From NCBI RefSeq assembly GCF_029870285.1, contig NZ_JACSYA010000005.1:62001-126000 (forward strand): a stretch of 64,000 nucleotides of DNA. Direction: 5' to 3'. The position numbers and the translations under genes are program-made. Numbering within the stretch: the first letter of the stretch is position 1; the number at the start of each line of letters is the position of its first letter. Below are positions 31,861-39,746 of this stretch, one piece after another. Origin of the DNA: Delftia sp. PS-11. Its GTDB lineage: Bacteria; Pseudomonadota; Gammaproteobacteria; Burkholderiales; Burkholderiaceae_C. The notes beneath the pieces were generated by a model, which did no database searches, was not told where the DNA came from, and saw nothing but the letters and a program-made list of their open reading frames with translations.

Positions 31861-33249
31861 ATGTCCCATGCACGGTTTCTCGATGAATTGATCTCCACCC
31901 TGGGCGCCGATGTGGCGCAGCGCGGCGACGATGTCCCGCAGCGCTACCACACGGACTGGAGCGGCACGCCGCCCCAGCGTCCGCTGGCTCTGGTGCGCCC
32001 GCGCAGCACCGAAGACGTCAGCGCGCTGATGCGCCTGTGCGCCGCCCACCGCGTGCCCGTCGTGCCCCAGGGCGGCCTCACGGGCCTGGCCGGCGCCGCC
32101 GTGCCGGCGCCGGATGCGGTGGCTGTCTGCATGGAGCGCATGAACGCCATCGAGGCCGTCGATGCGCGCACTGCGCTGATGACAGTGCAGGCCGGCGTCA
32201 CGCTGCAGGCCGCGCAGGAGGCGGCGGTGGCCGCCGGCATGGTCTTCGGCGTGGATCTGGGCGCGCGCGGCAGCTGCCAGATCGGCGGCAACGTGGCCAC
32301 CAACGCAGGCGGCAACGGCGTGCTGCAGCACGGCATGATGCGCGAGCAGGTGCTGGGCCTGGAGGTGGTGCTGGCCGACGGCACGGTGCTGCCCATGCTG
32401 CGGCCCATGCTCAAGAACAACACGGGCTACGACCTCAAGCAGTTCTTCATCGGCTCCGAAGGCACGCTGGGCATCATCACGCGCGTGCTGCTGCGCCTGC
32501 GCCCCGCGCCCCAGGCCCGTGCCACGGCCCTGGTGGCCGTGTCCTGCTTTGACGCGGCGCTGTCCGTGCTCGCGCGCATGCAGGCGCGCTTTGGCAACAG
32601 CGTCGCCGCTTTCGAGCTGATGTGGGACAGCTTCGTGCAGGCCTCCATCGACTGGCAGCAGCTGCAGCCGCCCTTTGCCCAGCGCCATGCGCTGCTGGCG
32701 CTGATCGATGTGGACGGCAAGGACGAGGCCCTGCTGCGCGCCGATGTGGAGGAAACGCTGGGCGAAGCCATGGAGGCTGGCGAGGTGGCCGATGCCGTCA
32801 TCGCCCAGTCCGTGGCCCAGGCGCGCCAGCTGTGGAAGCTGCGCGAGGCGCCCGCCGAGCTCAACACCCACATGCATCCGGCCGTCAACTTCGATGTCAG
32901 CCTGCCCCAGGCCGACATCGGCCGCTTCGCCGACGCCTGCCGCGCCGCCTTCGATGCGCGCTGGCCCGGCCACCACTCGCTGTTTTTCGGGCATGTGGGC
33001 GACGGCAACCTCCATGTCTCCGTCGATGGCGCCACGGCAGGCGGCGACTGCGAAGGCGTCGAGGCCGCGCTGTACCGCCTGGTGGGCGAGTTTGGCGGCA
33101 GCGTCTCGGCCGAGCATGGCATCGGCCTGCACAAGAAACCCTACCTGGGCGCCAGCCGCACGCCGGCAGAACTGGCCGCCATGCGCGCCATCAAGCAGGC
33201 GCTGGACCCTTTGCATCTTCTCAACCCCGGCAAGGTATTCGACCGATGA
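31861..33249 (+). CDS. FAD-linked oxidase (GlcD / D-2-hydroxyglutarate dehydrogenase type) inside the hut operon
   Basis: 462 aa. FAD-binding type 4 domain with VPQGGLTGLAGAAVPAPD and GSCQIGGNVATNAGGNG, then an FAD-linked oxidase C-terminal domain with FGHVGDGNLHVSV and SAEHGIGLHKK. Such enzymes oxidise D-2-hydroxyacids. It lies 12 nt after hutI and overlaps hutF by ATGA, so it is translated as part of the hut operon. A role for it in histidine breakdown is not established; the substrate is unknown. Confidence 0.88.
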   Translation: MSHARFLDELISTLGADVAQRGDDVPQRYHTDWSGTPPQRPLALVRPRSTEDVSALMRLCAAHRVPVVPQGGLTGLAGAAVPAPDAVAVCMERMNAIEAVDARTALMTVQAGVTLQAAQEAAVAAGMVFGVDLGARGSCQIGGNVATNAGGNGVLQHGMMREQVLGLEVVLADGTVLPMLRPMLKNNTGYDLKQFFIGSEGTLGIITRVLLRLRPAPQARATALVAVSCFDAALSVLARMQARFGNSVAAFELMWDSFVQASIDWQQLQPPFAQRHALLALIDVDGKDEALLRADVEETLGEAMEAGEVADAVIAQSVAQARQLWKLREAPAELNTHMHPAVNFDVSLPQADIGRFADACRAAFDARWPGHHSLFFGHVGDGNLHVSVDGATAGGDCEGVEAALYRLVGEFGGSVSAEHGIGLHKKPYLGASRTPAELAAMRAIKQALDPLHLLNPGKVFDR

Positions 33250-34703
33250 ACGCATCTGCCATCCCGGCCATTGACGCCACCGACACCACGGACGCCGCCA
33301 CCGGCAGGCGTCCGCATGCCGCCGACTGCGCAGGGGCGCTGTTCGCCGAACATGCGCTGCTGCCCGGCGGCTGGGCGCGCGATGTGCTGCTGCGCTGGGA
33401 TGGCGCGGGAACCCTGCTGTCCGTGCAGCCGCATGCCCTGCCCGGCACCGCGCCGCGCGCGCCGGGCCCCCTGGTGCCGGGCATGCCCAACCTGCATTCG
33501 CACGCCTTCCAGCGTGCCTTCGCGGGCCTGACCGAATACCGCGCCGAGGCCCGCGACAGCTTCTGGAGCTGGCGCGACCTCATGTACCGCTTCGCGGGCC
33601 GCATCACGCCCGGGACGCTGCAGGCCATTGCCACCTGGCTTTACGTGGAGATGCTGGAGGCCGGCTACACCAGCGTCTGCGAATTCCACTACGTACACCA
33701 TGACGCGGATGGGCGGCCCTATGCCGACGATGCCGAACTGTCCCTGGCGCTGCTGCGCGCCGCGCGCCAGGCCGGCATCGGCATCACCCTGCTGCCCGTG
33801 CTCTACCAGAGCAGCGGCTTCGGCGGCCAGCCGCCGCGCGCCGACCAGGCACGCTTCATCCGCAGCACCGCCAGCATGCTTGCCCTGCTGCAGCGCCTGC
33901 TGCCCGAGGTGCGGGCCCAGGGCGCGGCCCTGGGCCTGGCGCCGCATTCGCTGCGCGCCGTGCCTGCCGACAGCCTGCGCGAGGCCGTCGAGGGCCTGGC
34001 CGCGCTGGATGCGCGCGCGCCCATCCACATCCACATCGCCGAGCAGACCCAGGAGGTGGATGACTGCCTGGCCTGGAGCGGACAGCGCCCCGTGCAGTGG
34101 CTGCTGGAGCACGCTCCCGTGGATGCGCGCTGGTGCCTGGTCCATGCCACGCACATGACGCCCGCCGAATACGCGGGCGCCGCGCGCAGCGGCGCCGTGG
34201 CCGGCATTTGCCCCACCACCGAGGCCAACCTGGGCGACGGCATCTTCGACATGCCCCGGTGGCTGAGCCATGGCGGTGCCTGGGGCGTGGGCTCGGACAG
34301 CCATGCCTGCGTCAACGCAGCCGAAGAGCTGCTGATGCTCGAATACAGCCAGCGCCTGTCGCTGCGCCAGCGCAACGTGCTCGCCGGCCCCGACCCCCAG
34401 GTCGGCACGGCGCTGTGGAGCGCCGCCGTGCGCGGCGGTGCCCAGGCTTCGGGCCGGCCCGTGGGCGGGCTGGCCGCAGGCCAGCAGGCCGACTTCCTGG
34501 CGCTGGACCCGGCCCATCTGGCCCTGGCCGGCCTGCCCGTGCAGGCCATGCTCTCGGCCCATGTCTTCGGCAGCCACCGCAGCAGCGCACTGCACAGCCT
34601 GTGGGTGGGCGGCACGCAGCGCGTGGCCGCCGGCCGGCATGCGCTGCGCGATGATGCGGCCCAGGCCTTCGTTGCCGCGCGCTCGGCCCTGATCACGTCC
34701 TGA
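33246..34703 (+). CDS. hutF: Formimidoylglutamate deiminase
   Basis: 485 aa amidohydrolase. Hydrolyses N-formimidoyl-glutamate to N-formylglutamate and ammonia. Metal motif PNLHSHAFQRAF, HIHIAEQTQEV, LVHATHMTP and GVGSDSHACVN. The start overlaps the stop of the FAD oxidase. A Thr/Asp/Ala-rich N-terminal extension of about 25 residues precedes the domain. Together with HutG this defines the five-step (HutF-HutG) route. Confidence 0.95.
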   Translation: MNASAIPAIDATDTTDAATGRRPHAADCAGALFAEHALLPGGWARDVLLRWDGAGTLLSVQPHALPGTAPRAPGPLVPGMPNLHSHAFQRAFAGLTEYRAEARDSFWSWRDLMYRFAGRITPGTLQAIATWLYVEMLEAGYTSVCEFHYVHHDADGRPYADDAELSLALLRAARQAGIGITLLPVLYQSSGFGGQPPRADQARFIRSTASMLALLQRLLPEVRAQGAALGLAPHSLRAVPADSLREAVEGLAALDARAPIHIHIAEQTQEVDDCLAWSGQRPVQWLLEHAPVDARWCLVHATHMTPAEYAGAARSGAVAGICPTTEANLGDGIFDMPRWLSHGGAWGVGSDSHACVNAAEELLMLEYSQRLSLRQRNVLAGPDPQVGTALWSAAVRGGAQASGRPVGGLAAGQQADFLALDPAHLALAGLPVQAMLSAHVFGSHRSSALHSLWVGGTQRVAAGRHALRDDAAQAFVAARSALITS

Positions 34704-34731
34704 CAACTCCACCTGTACCGCCTGTCACGCC

Positions 34732-35541
34732 ATGACCGACATCCCCGCCTTTGTTTTCCATCAGGGCACGGCGCCCCTGCTGCTGTCCATGCCCCATGCC
34801 GGCACCCATGTGCCGCCCGCCATCGCCGCACGGCTGACCGGCGAGGCCCGCCAGGTGCCCGACACCGACTGGCACCTGCCCCTGCTCTACGACTTCGCCA
34901 GGGACATGGGCGCCTCCATCCTCGTGGCCACGCACTCGCGCTATGTGGTGGATCTGAACCGTCCGCCCGATGGCGCCAGCCTCTATCCGGGCCAGAGCGT
35001 CACCGGCCTGTGCCCCGTGGACACCTTTGACGACACACCGCTGTACGCCGACCCGGCCGATGTGCCCTCCGACGCCGAGATCGCCCAGCGCCGCGACACC
35101 TTCTGGGCCCCCTACCATGCGCAGCTGCGCGCCGAACTGGACCGCCTGCGCGCCCTGCATGGCTCGGTGGCCCTGTGGGATGCGCACTCCATCCGCTCGG
35201 TGCTGCCGCGCTTTTTCGAGGGCAAACTGCCCGACCTGAACCTGGGAACGGGCCAGGGCAGCAGCTGCGCGCTGCCCCTGGCCGAGCAGCTGCTGCAGAT
35301 TGCCAGGACCGCGCCCGGCCACACCAGCGTGCTCAACGGCCGCTTCACGGGTGGCTACATCACGCGCCACTACGGCCAGCCCCAGGCCGGCATCCATGCC
35401 GTGCAGCTGGAGATGACCCAGTGCAGCTACATGCAGGAAGCCCTGCCTTTCGGCTACCTGCCCGAGCGCGCCGCGCAAATCCAGCCCACGCTGCAGCGTA
35501 TGCTGCAGGCCGTGCTGGATTTCGTGCGCCAGCCAGGCTGA
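34732..35541 (+). CDS. hutG: N-formylglutamate deformylase
   Basis: 269 aa. Releases glutamate and formate from N-formylglutamate. Family motifs SMPHAGTHVP, DTDWHLPLLYDFA, LWDAHSIRSVLPRFF and GYITRHYG. Last gene of the hut operon, 28 nt after hutF. A 6-bp stem GGGCTG-CAC-CAGCCC at 35568-35582 follows, without a T-run. Confidence 0.95.
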   Translation: MTDIPAFVFHQGTAPLLLSMPHAGTHVPPAIAARLTGEARQVPDTDWHLPLLYDFARDMGASILVATHSRYVVDLNRPPDGASLYPGQSVTGLCPVDTFDDTPLYADPADVPSDAEIAQRRDTFWAPYHAQLRAELDRLRALHGSVALWDAHSIRSVLPRFFEGKLPDLNLGTGQGSSCALPLAEQLLQIARTAPGHTSVLNGRFTGGYITRHYGQPQAGIHAVQLEMTQCSYMQEALPFGYLPERAAQIQPTLQRMLQAVLDFVRQPG

Positions 35542-35589
35542 CACTGCGCCCTGCCGGGGACGGGTACGGGCTGCACCAGCCCATGCCTG

Positions 35590-35690
35590 TTCAGTGAAGG
35601 AAGTTGAACAGCTCAGGCTTGTGATCCGATGCCATGGCGTCATCGTCTGCTCCAGGTCCTGCGCGCTGTTGAAGCGATGCGCCTGTATTT
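35590..35690 (-). pseudogene. Possible transposase C-terminal fragment
   Basis: Reading the complement gives HRFNSAQDLEQTM in one frame, which strongly recalls the conserved helix of DDE/IS481- or IS3-type transposases, and SDHKPELFNFLH-stop in another, recalling the transposase tail. No start, no terminal repeats and no full gene are present. Confidence 0.35.
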
Positions 35691-35773
35691 CATCAGACGC
35701 ATCACCATCCTCGCATCTGCTGTCTTCTTCGCTGGGAAGCTTGGTGTTATGCGGATTTGAAATCCTAATCCTT

Positions 35774-36145
35774 TTACCTGGTCTTCACCGCCTTGGAAGT
35801 GAACTGGTCAAGTTCCTTGCTGTGAAACAGATCAATGCACTTCATTGTGTTGAATTCCGAGGAAACTGAACCACCGTACTTCAGCGCAACATACTTGGCA
35901 ACCAGAGCCCGGAGGTCGTCATACACAGCCAAGTCTTGCTTGCCAAACTCCAGGTAGGCGCCGGCAGTAGACCCTGCATCCTTAGCGGTGCGTTCATCCT
36001 GAGCCACTTGCGCCAAACAAATACTGAGTGCCCAATTTTTCAGGAGAGTTTTCTGGCTGTACCTGCTTGTTTGCGGGAGCGTCTGCGCCTGCACAGTTGT
36101 GGCAGCGACACCAGCCAAGATCCATAGCAAGATAGTGGTCTTCAT
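35774..36145 (-). CDS. tai4: Type VI amidase immunity protein, Tai4 family
   Basis: 123 aa with signal peptide (TTILLWILAGVAATTVQA-Q), so periplasmic. KNWALSICLAQVA and AGAYLEFGKQDLAVYDDLRALV fit Tai4. ATG 36145 overlaps the effector TGA (ATGA), so the pair is coupled. It should protect the cell and its kin against the amidase encoded just upstream. Lower GC than the host genes. Confidence 0.8.
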   Translation of the reverse strand: MKTTILLWILAGVAATTVQAQTLPQTSRYSQKTLLKNWALSICLAQVAQDERTAKDAGSTAGAYLEFGKQDLAVYDDLRALVAKYVALKYGGSVSSEFNTMKCIDLFHSKELDQFTSKAVKTR

Positions 36146-36645
36146 GGCAAAACCCAAATGGATGCAATATCGGGTACGAACGTGCCGTTGTCTGGGTCAG
36201 ACATCAAGTGACAAGTGTCAGAGCATTTTGTGCCGTCCCATAAGGTGACATGACCGATTGCGTTGCCCCATCCGTGGCCTTTGACGACGATGATTCCCTT
36301 CATTCCCGTGAAATCAGTGGTCTTTGGTGAGCGTACGGTTTTGTCAGCCTTGCCAAAAGTTTTTTCCAAGTACGTCATCATTTCTGCCACTCTGTACATG
36401 TACTGTCTACCGTCGGACCCACTCACAGTTTTGTAGGTGCTTCCCTTGGGAATTGGAAATCCTGTCATGTTAAGTACATAGCTCATCCTGATTGGGCAGG
36501 CGTTCTCAAATCCACCAAGCTTAGGGTCAATTTCGGTGTTCTTTTGAACCATCCCGCCGATCTTTCGGCCTACCTCTTTAACGGGAATGCGAACTGCCAT
36601 GAAGGCATGCCATGCTTGACTGAAAACTGGACGTTTGGTGGCCAT
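36142..36645 (-). CDS. tae4: Type VI secretion amidase effector, Tae4 family
   Basis: 167 aa. Tae4 enzymes are NlpC/P60-like amidases that cut peptidoglycan peptide cross-links in target cells. The catalytic Cys is in NACPIRMSYVLN (about residue 50) and the His in IGHVTLWDG; a disulfide-type Cys pair SDTCHLM also fits. No signal peptide, as expected of a T6SS cargo. AT-rich. An orphan effector module: no T6SS structural genes are intact here, only a VgrG fragment upstream. Confidence 0.85.
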   Translation of the reverse strand: MATKRPVFSQAWHAFMAVRIPVKEVGRKIGGMVQKNTEIDPKLGGFENACPIRMSYVLNMTGFPIPKGSTYKTVSGSDGRQYMYRVAEMMTYLEKTFGKADKTVRSPKTTDFTGMKGIIVVKGHGWGNAIGHVTLWDGTKCSDTCHLMSDPDNGTFVPDIASIWVLP

Positions 36646-36900
36646 AAAAACCTCATTTCTTAAATTTCATTCTGCGTTTCAAGGAGTGCTGCCATTGATG
36701 CTGGAGCGAATATTTTTGCTGTCGTTGGCAGTTTTTTGCAAGTCATGGACGCGAGTGCCAGAGCCGTTGTGAGTCTCAAATTTGAAAACTATTGACTACT
36801 TATGAAGTTGGTCGATTCATTCGTTGGTCTAAGTTTTTTTATATTGAAAGGTTATGTGATCATTTGTTGAATGGCTCAGGCTTGTTATGATGAAACTGCT
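36646..36900 (-). other. AT-rich gap with a short coding trace
   Basis: No complete gene. On the minus strand an open stretch ends at about 36690 with ETHNGSGTRVHDLQKTANDS, which looks protein-like and could be the tail of the missing VgrG or another lost effector-carrier gene. I cannot assign it. The rest is AT-rich and featureless. Confidence 0.25.
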
Positions 36901-37149
36901 TCAGTTTCGGACCCGGTTTTTGCGCGATTTTGAAGCGATGCATTTTGTGATATATGTAATAAGACTACTAAAAATATCACCAATGCGATTGGTTGCTGGC
37001 GTTCTGTGCTCGGTCAGATGCTGCTTGATGTCCAACTGCTCACGCAGCAGATCGGAATCATGGTTGCCGCTGACGATCTCCTGCCCCCTCAGTTCACGAA
37101 AGTGCAGTTGATCGCCCAACGGCGTATGTATGTTGATTCGGCGTTCCAT
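36901..37149 (-). pseudogene. N-terminal VgrG remnant
   Basis: 82 codons starting MERRINIHTPLGDQLHFREL, the hallmark start of VgrG spike proteins (R-x-I-x-V-x-T/S-P-L-G-x-x-L-x-F-R-x-L-x-G), then SDLLREQLDIKQHL. After about 60 residues the sequence leaves the family and soon stops. Normal VgrG is 600+ residues, so this is a broken gene. It heads the tae4-tai4 pair. Confidence 0.6.
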
Positions 37150-37333
37150 TTGATTGGCCGCCTTGAGGGGTGGCCTACCTTCTCTTGATGAAAGGCAATT
37201 ATAGACAAGAAGGTGGGCAATTGGGTATTAAGACTTTCTCAGAATAATCTGATAAATGTAAGTAAATGAACTTTAAGTCCCATTGGATTGTTTAATTTGG
37301 ATCTTTGAATGCAAGGCATGGACCATGTGGGGC
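37150..37333. other. AT-rich gap between the T6SS remnants and the retron operon
   Basis: No gene seen. GC rises sharply at about 37320, where the RT coding sequence begins, so this may be an insertion edge. No clear att site or terminal repeat was found. Confidence 0.4.
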
Positions 37334-39433
37334 CTACCCTGGCACATGCCGCAGCCCCAGCCCGATCAGCACGGCCAGCACCATCGCCCCGGCGAACATG
37401 TCCCAGCGCTGCAGGCGCCGGTACTTGAGGAGGATGGTCAGGACGATGCCGACCACGGTGATCATGCGGGCCTGGAAGACCGTGCCCAGCACGAAGCACA
37501 CCGCGATCTGCGCCCAGTAGGTCAGCAGGCCGCGCAGCGGTGAGCCTTGCGGGGCAGGGGACGGGCTTTCGCCCGGGGCCGCACCGGGCGTTTGCGGGAG
37601 GCCGGTGTCTGCCGGGGCAATGGGCGCCGCCGCCGTTTCTGCCACTGCGGCGACCTGGGCATGCGCTGCCTGGCGTTGCTGCAGCCGCTGCTGTTGCCGC
37701 TCCTCGCGCCGCTGCTGATCGGTTTTCTCCACCACGGGCGCAGCCGGTGCGCCGGGCTGCCACCAGGGCGTGCCGCTGGCCAGCACGGGTGCCTGCCCCG
37801 TGGCCGCGCGCTGCCGGAACGATGTGGCTGACGGGGGCTGTGCGCTGGTGGCCACGCGGTCCTGGCGGCTGGCTTCGCGCAGGGCCTCGTTCGCACGGTC
37901 GATGGGGCTGCGCGTGAGCTGGCGGGCCTGCGCGAGCAGCGGCCTGCCCTGGGCGGGGTCCACCTGATGCACGAACTGCGCCAGTCCCAGCAGTTGCGAG
38001 GGTCGGGCCGGATGGCCTTGCCAGTGCGCTGCGCGGGCAGGCACAGAGGGCTGGGTCGGCGCGGTGTTCTGTGTTGCGCGGTGCAGCGCAGCGCGCAGGC
38101 GCCTGCGCATCTCGCGCGATGCGCCGGGCCTTGTGCCGTTCACCACCAGTCCCGTGACCTCCTGGCGCCGGCCCTTGCGCATCACATGCTCCTTGTCGGG
38201 GTGCGGCGTGAAGCCTTCGTCGCGCAGGATCCAGCGCACGCGGCCCAGCAGCCGTCCCACGTGGTCGCGCGCGGCCTGGCCCGATGCCGAGAAGGTCAGG
38301 TCGTCCGCGTAGCGCGTGTAGGTAAAGCCCAGCTGTCCGGCCAGCCCGCGCAGGCGGCGGTCCAGGCGGCGGCACAGCAGGTTGGTGAGCATGGGGCTGG
38401 TGGGCGCGCCCTGGGGCAGCACGCGTTCTCGCGCCTTGCCGCCGACAAACAGCTTTTCTCCATCCACCATCCAGGCCTGGGCGCGGTTTTCGCTGCACAG
38501 CAGGGCCAGGATGGTGGCGATGGCTTCGCCGTAGCCCAGCTGCCTGAATACGCCCTTGATGCGGCCGAAGGCAATGCTGGGAAAGAAGTCCTTCACGTCC
38601 AGGTTGATGACCACGTCGCACCCCGCGTGCGGCGCGGCGTTGCTGACGATGGAGCGGCCCGCGAGAAAGCCGTGCGCGGCGTCGTGCGCGGGCACCCGGG
38701 CCAGGATGTTGTCCAGCACCCAGTACTGCGCGCGCTTGAGGCGGGGCATGGGTGCGGAGATCAGCCGTTCGCCCCCGGTCTTCTTGGGCAGTGTGAATGC
38801 ATGGTAGTGGTGGGTGCGCGCCACCTCGCGGTGAAAGCTCAGGAAGCGCAGCTCCGCCACCGTGATGCCCATGGCCTGGGCCAGCTGGGCGGCATGCTCC
38901 AGGGGCGGCAGTCCGTGGCGGGCCAGCCGTTTCGGGTCGGCCTGCCTGCGCTCCCGTGCCTTGCCTTGCTGGGGTTCCTGTGCCGCACCGACGGGTGCCG
39001 CACCAACGGGTGCCGCACCAACGGGTGCCGCACCGTCGGGCTGCGGCGCCTGCAGGGCGGCGGAGATGCCGGGGCCCAGGTAGCCCACGTGCGTGGCCCG
39101 CTTTGCATGCCAGGCCTGCGCCCTGTCATGGCGTTCCTGGGCCTGGCGGCGTTTGGTTTCCTCGCGCCGGGCCAGCGCCTGCTGCATGCGCTCCTTGCGC
39201 ATCTGGCGCAGTGCGCGCTCCGGGTCCTGGCGCAATGCGATCTGCTGGCGCAGTTCGGCGAGTTCGCGCTGCAGATCGCCTTCGCGCTGGATATGGGCGG
39301 CGGCCAGCTGCGGCTGTCCCTGGTCCTTGGGCCAGAAGCCCAGGCGCTGCATTTCCTCCAGGATGACTTCCTGCTTGCTCGATGCCTTGATGCGTTCGTA
39401 GATTTCGGAGCGCGTAGGTTGCGGCTGGCTCAT
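37334..39433 (-). CDS. Retron reverse transcriptase with N-terminal coiled extension and C-terminal membrane region
   Basis: 699 aa. Central RT domain (about 180-470): LDVKDFFPSI with catalytic D279, LPQGAPTSPMLTN, and YADD (375-378). Retron-specific signs are NAAPH (265-269, the NAxxH of region X) and VTG (426-428, region Y). The N-terminal 165 residues are charged, Gln/Arg-rich, predicted coiled coil, ending in GAAPV repeats. After the RT comes a Pro/Gln-rich linker and then three hydrophobic stretches (about 636-652, 657-670, 679-695), so the enzyme may be membrane-anchored. ATG 39433. It should copy the msr-msd RNA encoded just upstream. Confidence 0.9.
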   Translation of the reverse strand: MSQPQPTRSEIYERIKASSKQEVILEEMQRLGFWPKDQGQPQLAAAHIQREGDLQRELAELRQQIALRQDPERALRQMRKERMQQALARREETKRRQAQERHDRAQAWHAKRATHVGYLGPGISAALQAPQPDGAAPVGAAPVGAAPVGAAQEPQQGKARERRQADPKRLARHGLPPLEHAAQLAQAMGITVAELRFLSFHREVARTHHYHAFTLPKKTGGERLISAPMPRLKRAQYWVLDNILARVPAHDAAHGFLAGRSIVSNAAPHAGCDVVINLDVKDFFPSIAFGRIKGVFRQLGYGEAIATILALLCSENRAQAWMVDGEKLFVGGKARERVLPQGAPTSPMLTNLLCRRLDRRLRGLAGQLGFTYTRYADDLTFSASGQAARDHVGRLLGRVRWILRDEGFTPHPDKEHVMRKGRRQEVTGLVVNGTRPGASREMRRRLRAALHRATQNTAPTQPSVPARAAHWQGHPARPSQLLGLAQFVHQVDPAQGRPLLAQARQLTRSPIDRANEALREASRQDRVATSAQPPSATSFRQRAATGQAPVLASGTPWWQPGAPAAPVVEKTDQQRREERQQQRLQQRQAAHAQVAAVAETAAAPIAPADTGLPQTPGAAPGESPSPAPQGSPLRGLLTYWAQIAVCFVLGTVFQARMITVVGIVLTILLKYRRLQRWDMFAGAMVLAVLIGLGLRHVPG
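38981..39040. repeat. Four tandem copies of a 15-bp unit within the RT gene
   Basis: TGCCGCACC(G/A)ACGGG occurs three times and a fourth time with one change. On the coding strand it encodes (P)VGAA repeats in the linker between the coiled extension and the RT domain. The length is a multiple of three, so copy change would not shift the frame. Confidence 0.85.
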
Positions 39434-39490
39434 GCGGCAACCCCCGGCAGGCAGGCCCGGCGTGCAAGGGTGCCGGGCACAGCGAAAAGT

Positions 39491-39717
39491 GGAGCGACGC
39501 GCTTCTCGTCGAAGAGCCCGCAGGGCTCACGGGACGGGAGCTGTTCGCTCGACGCCGCCCCGTGACGGCATGCGTGCTTCGCTTGTGGCAAGCCACTCAG
39601 GAAAACGCATGCCGTCACTGGGGCGGCACAGTGAAAACGGCGCCCGTGGTGCATGAAACGGCAGTTCACAAGGGCGGCGAAACACCGCCCGGGTTGCAAG
39701 AGCCTGCGCGTCGCTCC
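39491..39717 (-). ncRNA. Retron msr-msd RNA
   Basis: Read on the minus strand, the RNA starts with a1 GGAGCGACGCGC (39717-39706) and ends with a2 GCGCGTCGCTCC (39502-39491), a perfect 12-bp pair that frames the element. The msr part contains a GGGCGG/CCGCCC hairpin (39690-39672). The msd part contains a very long stem: 39627-39605 pairs with 39575-39554 over 22 bp with a single bulged base (39619) and a 29-nt loop that can form its own GTGG/CCAC hairpin. A further hairpin GAGCCC/GGGCTC (39528-39513) precedes a2. The element lies in the 313-bp gap directly before the RT gene, as retron RNAs do. The branching G is not identified. Confidence 0.85.
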
Positions 39718-39746
39718 GTGTGGGAGTGTAGGGCACTGTGGCCTGT

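Noticed and set aside
35594..35869. 91-codon plus-strand open frame after hutG
   Set aside because: No ribosome site and no recognisable domain; it overlaps tai4 and the transposase trace.
36887..37111. 74-codon plus-strand open frame
   Set aside because: Antisense of the VgrG fragment, which has clear family resemblance.
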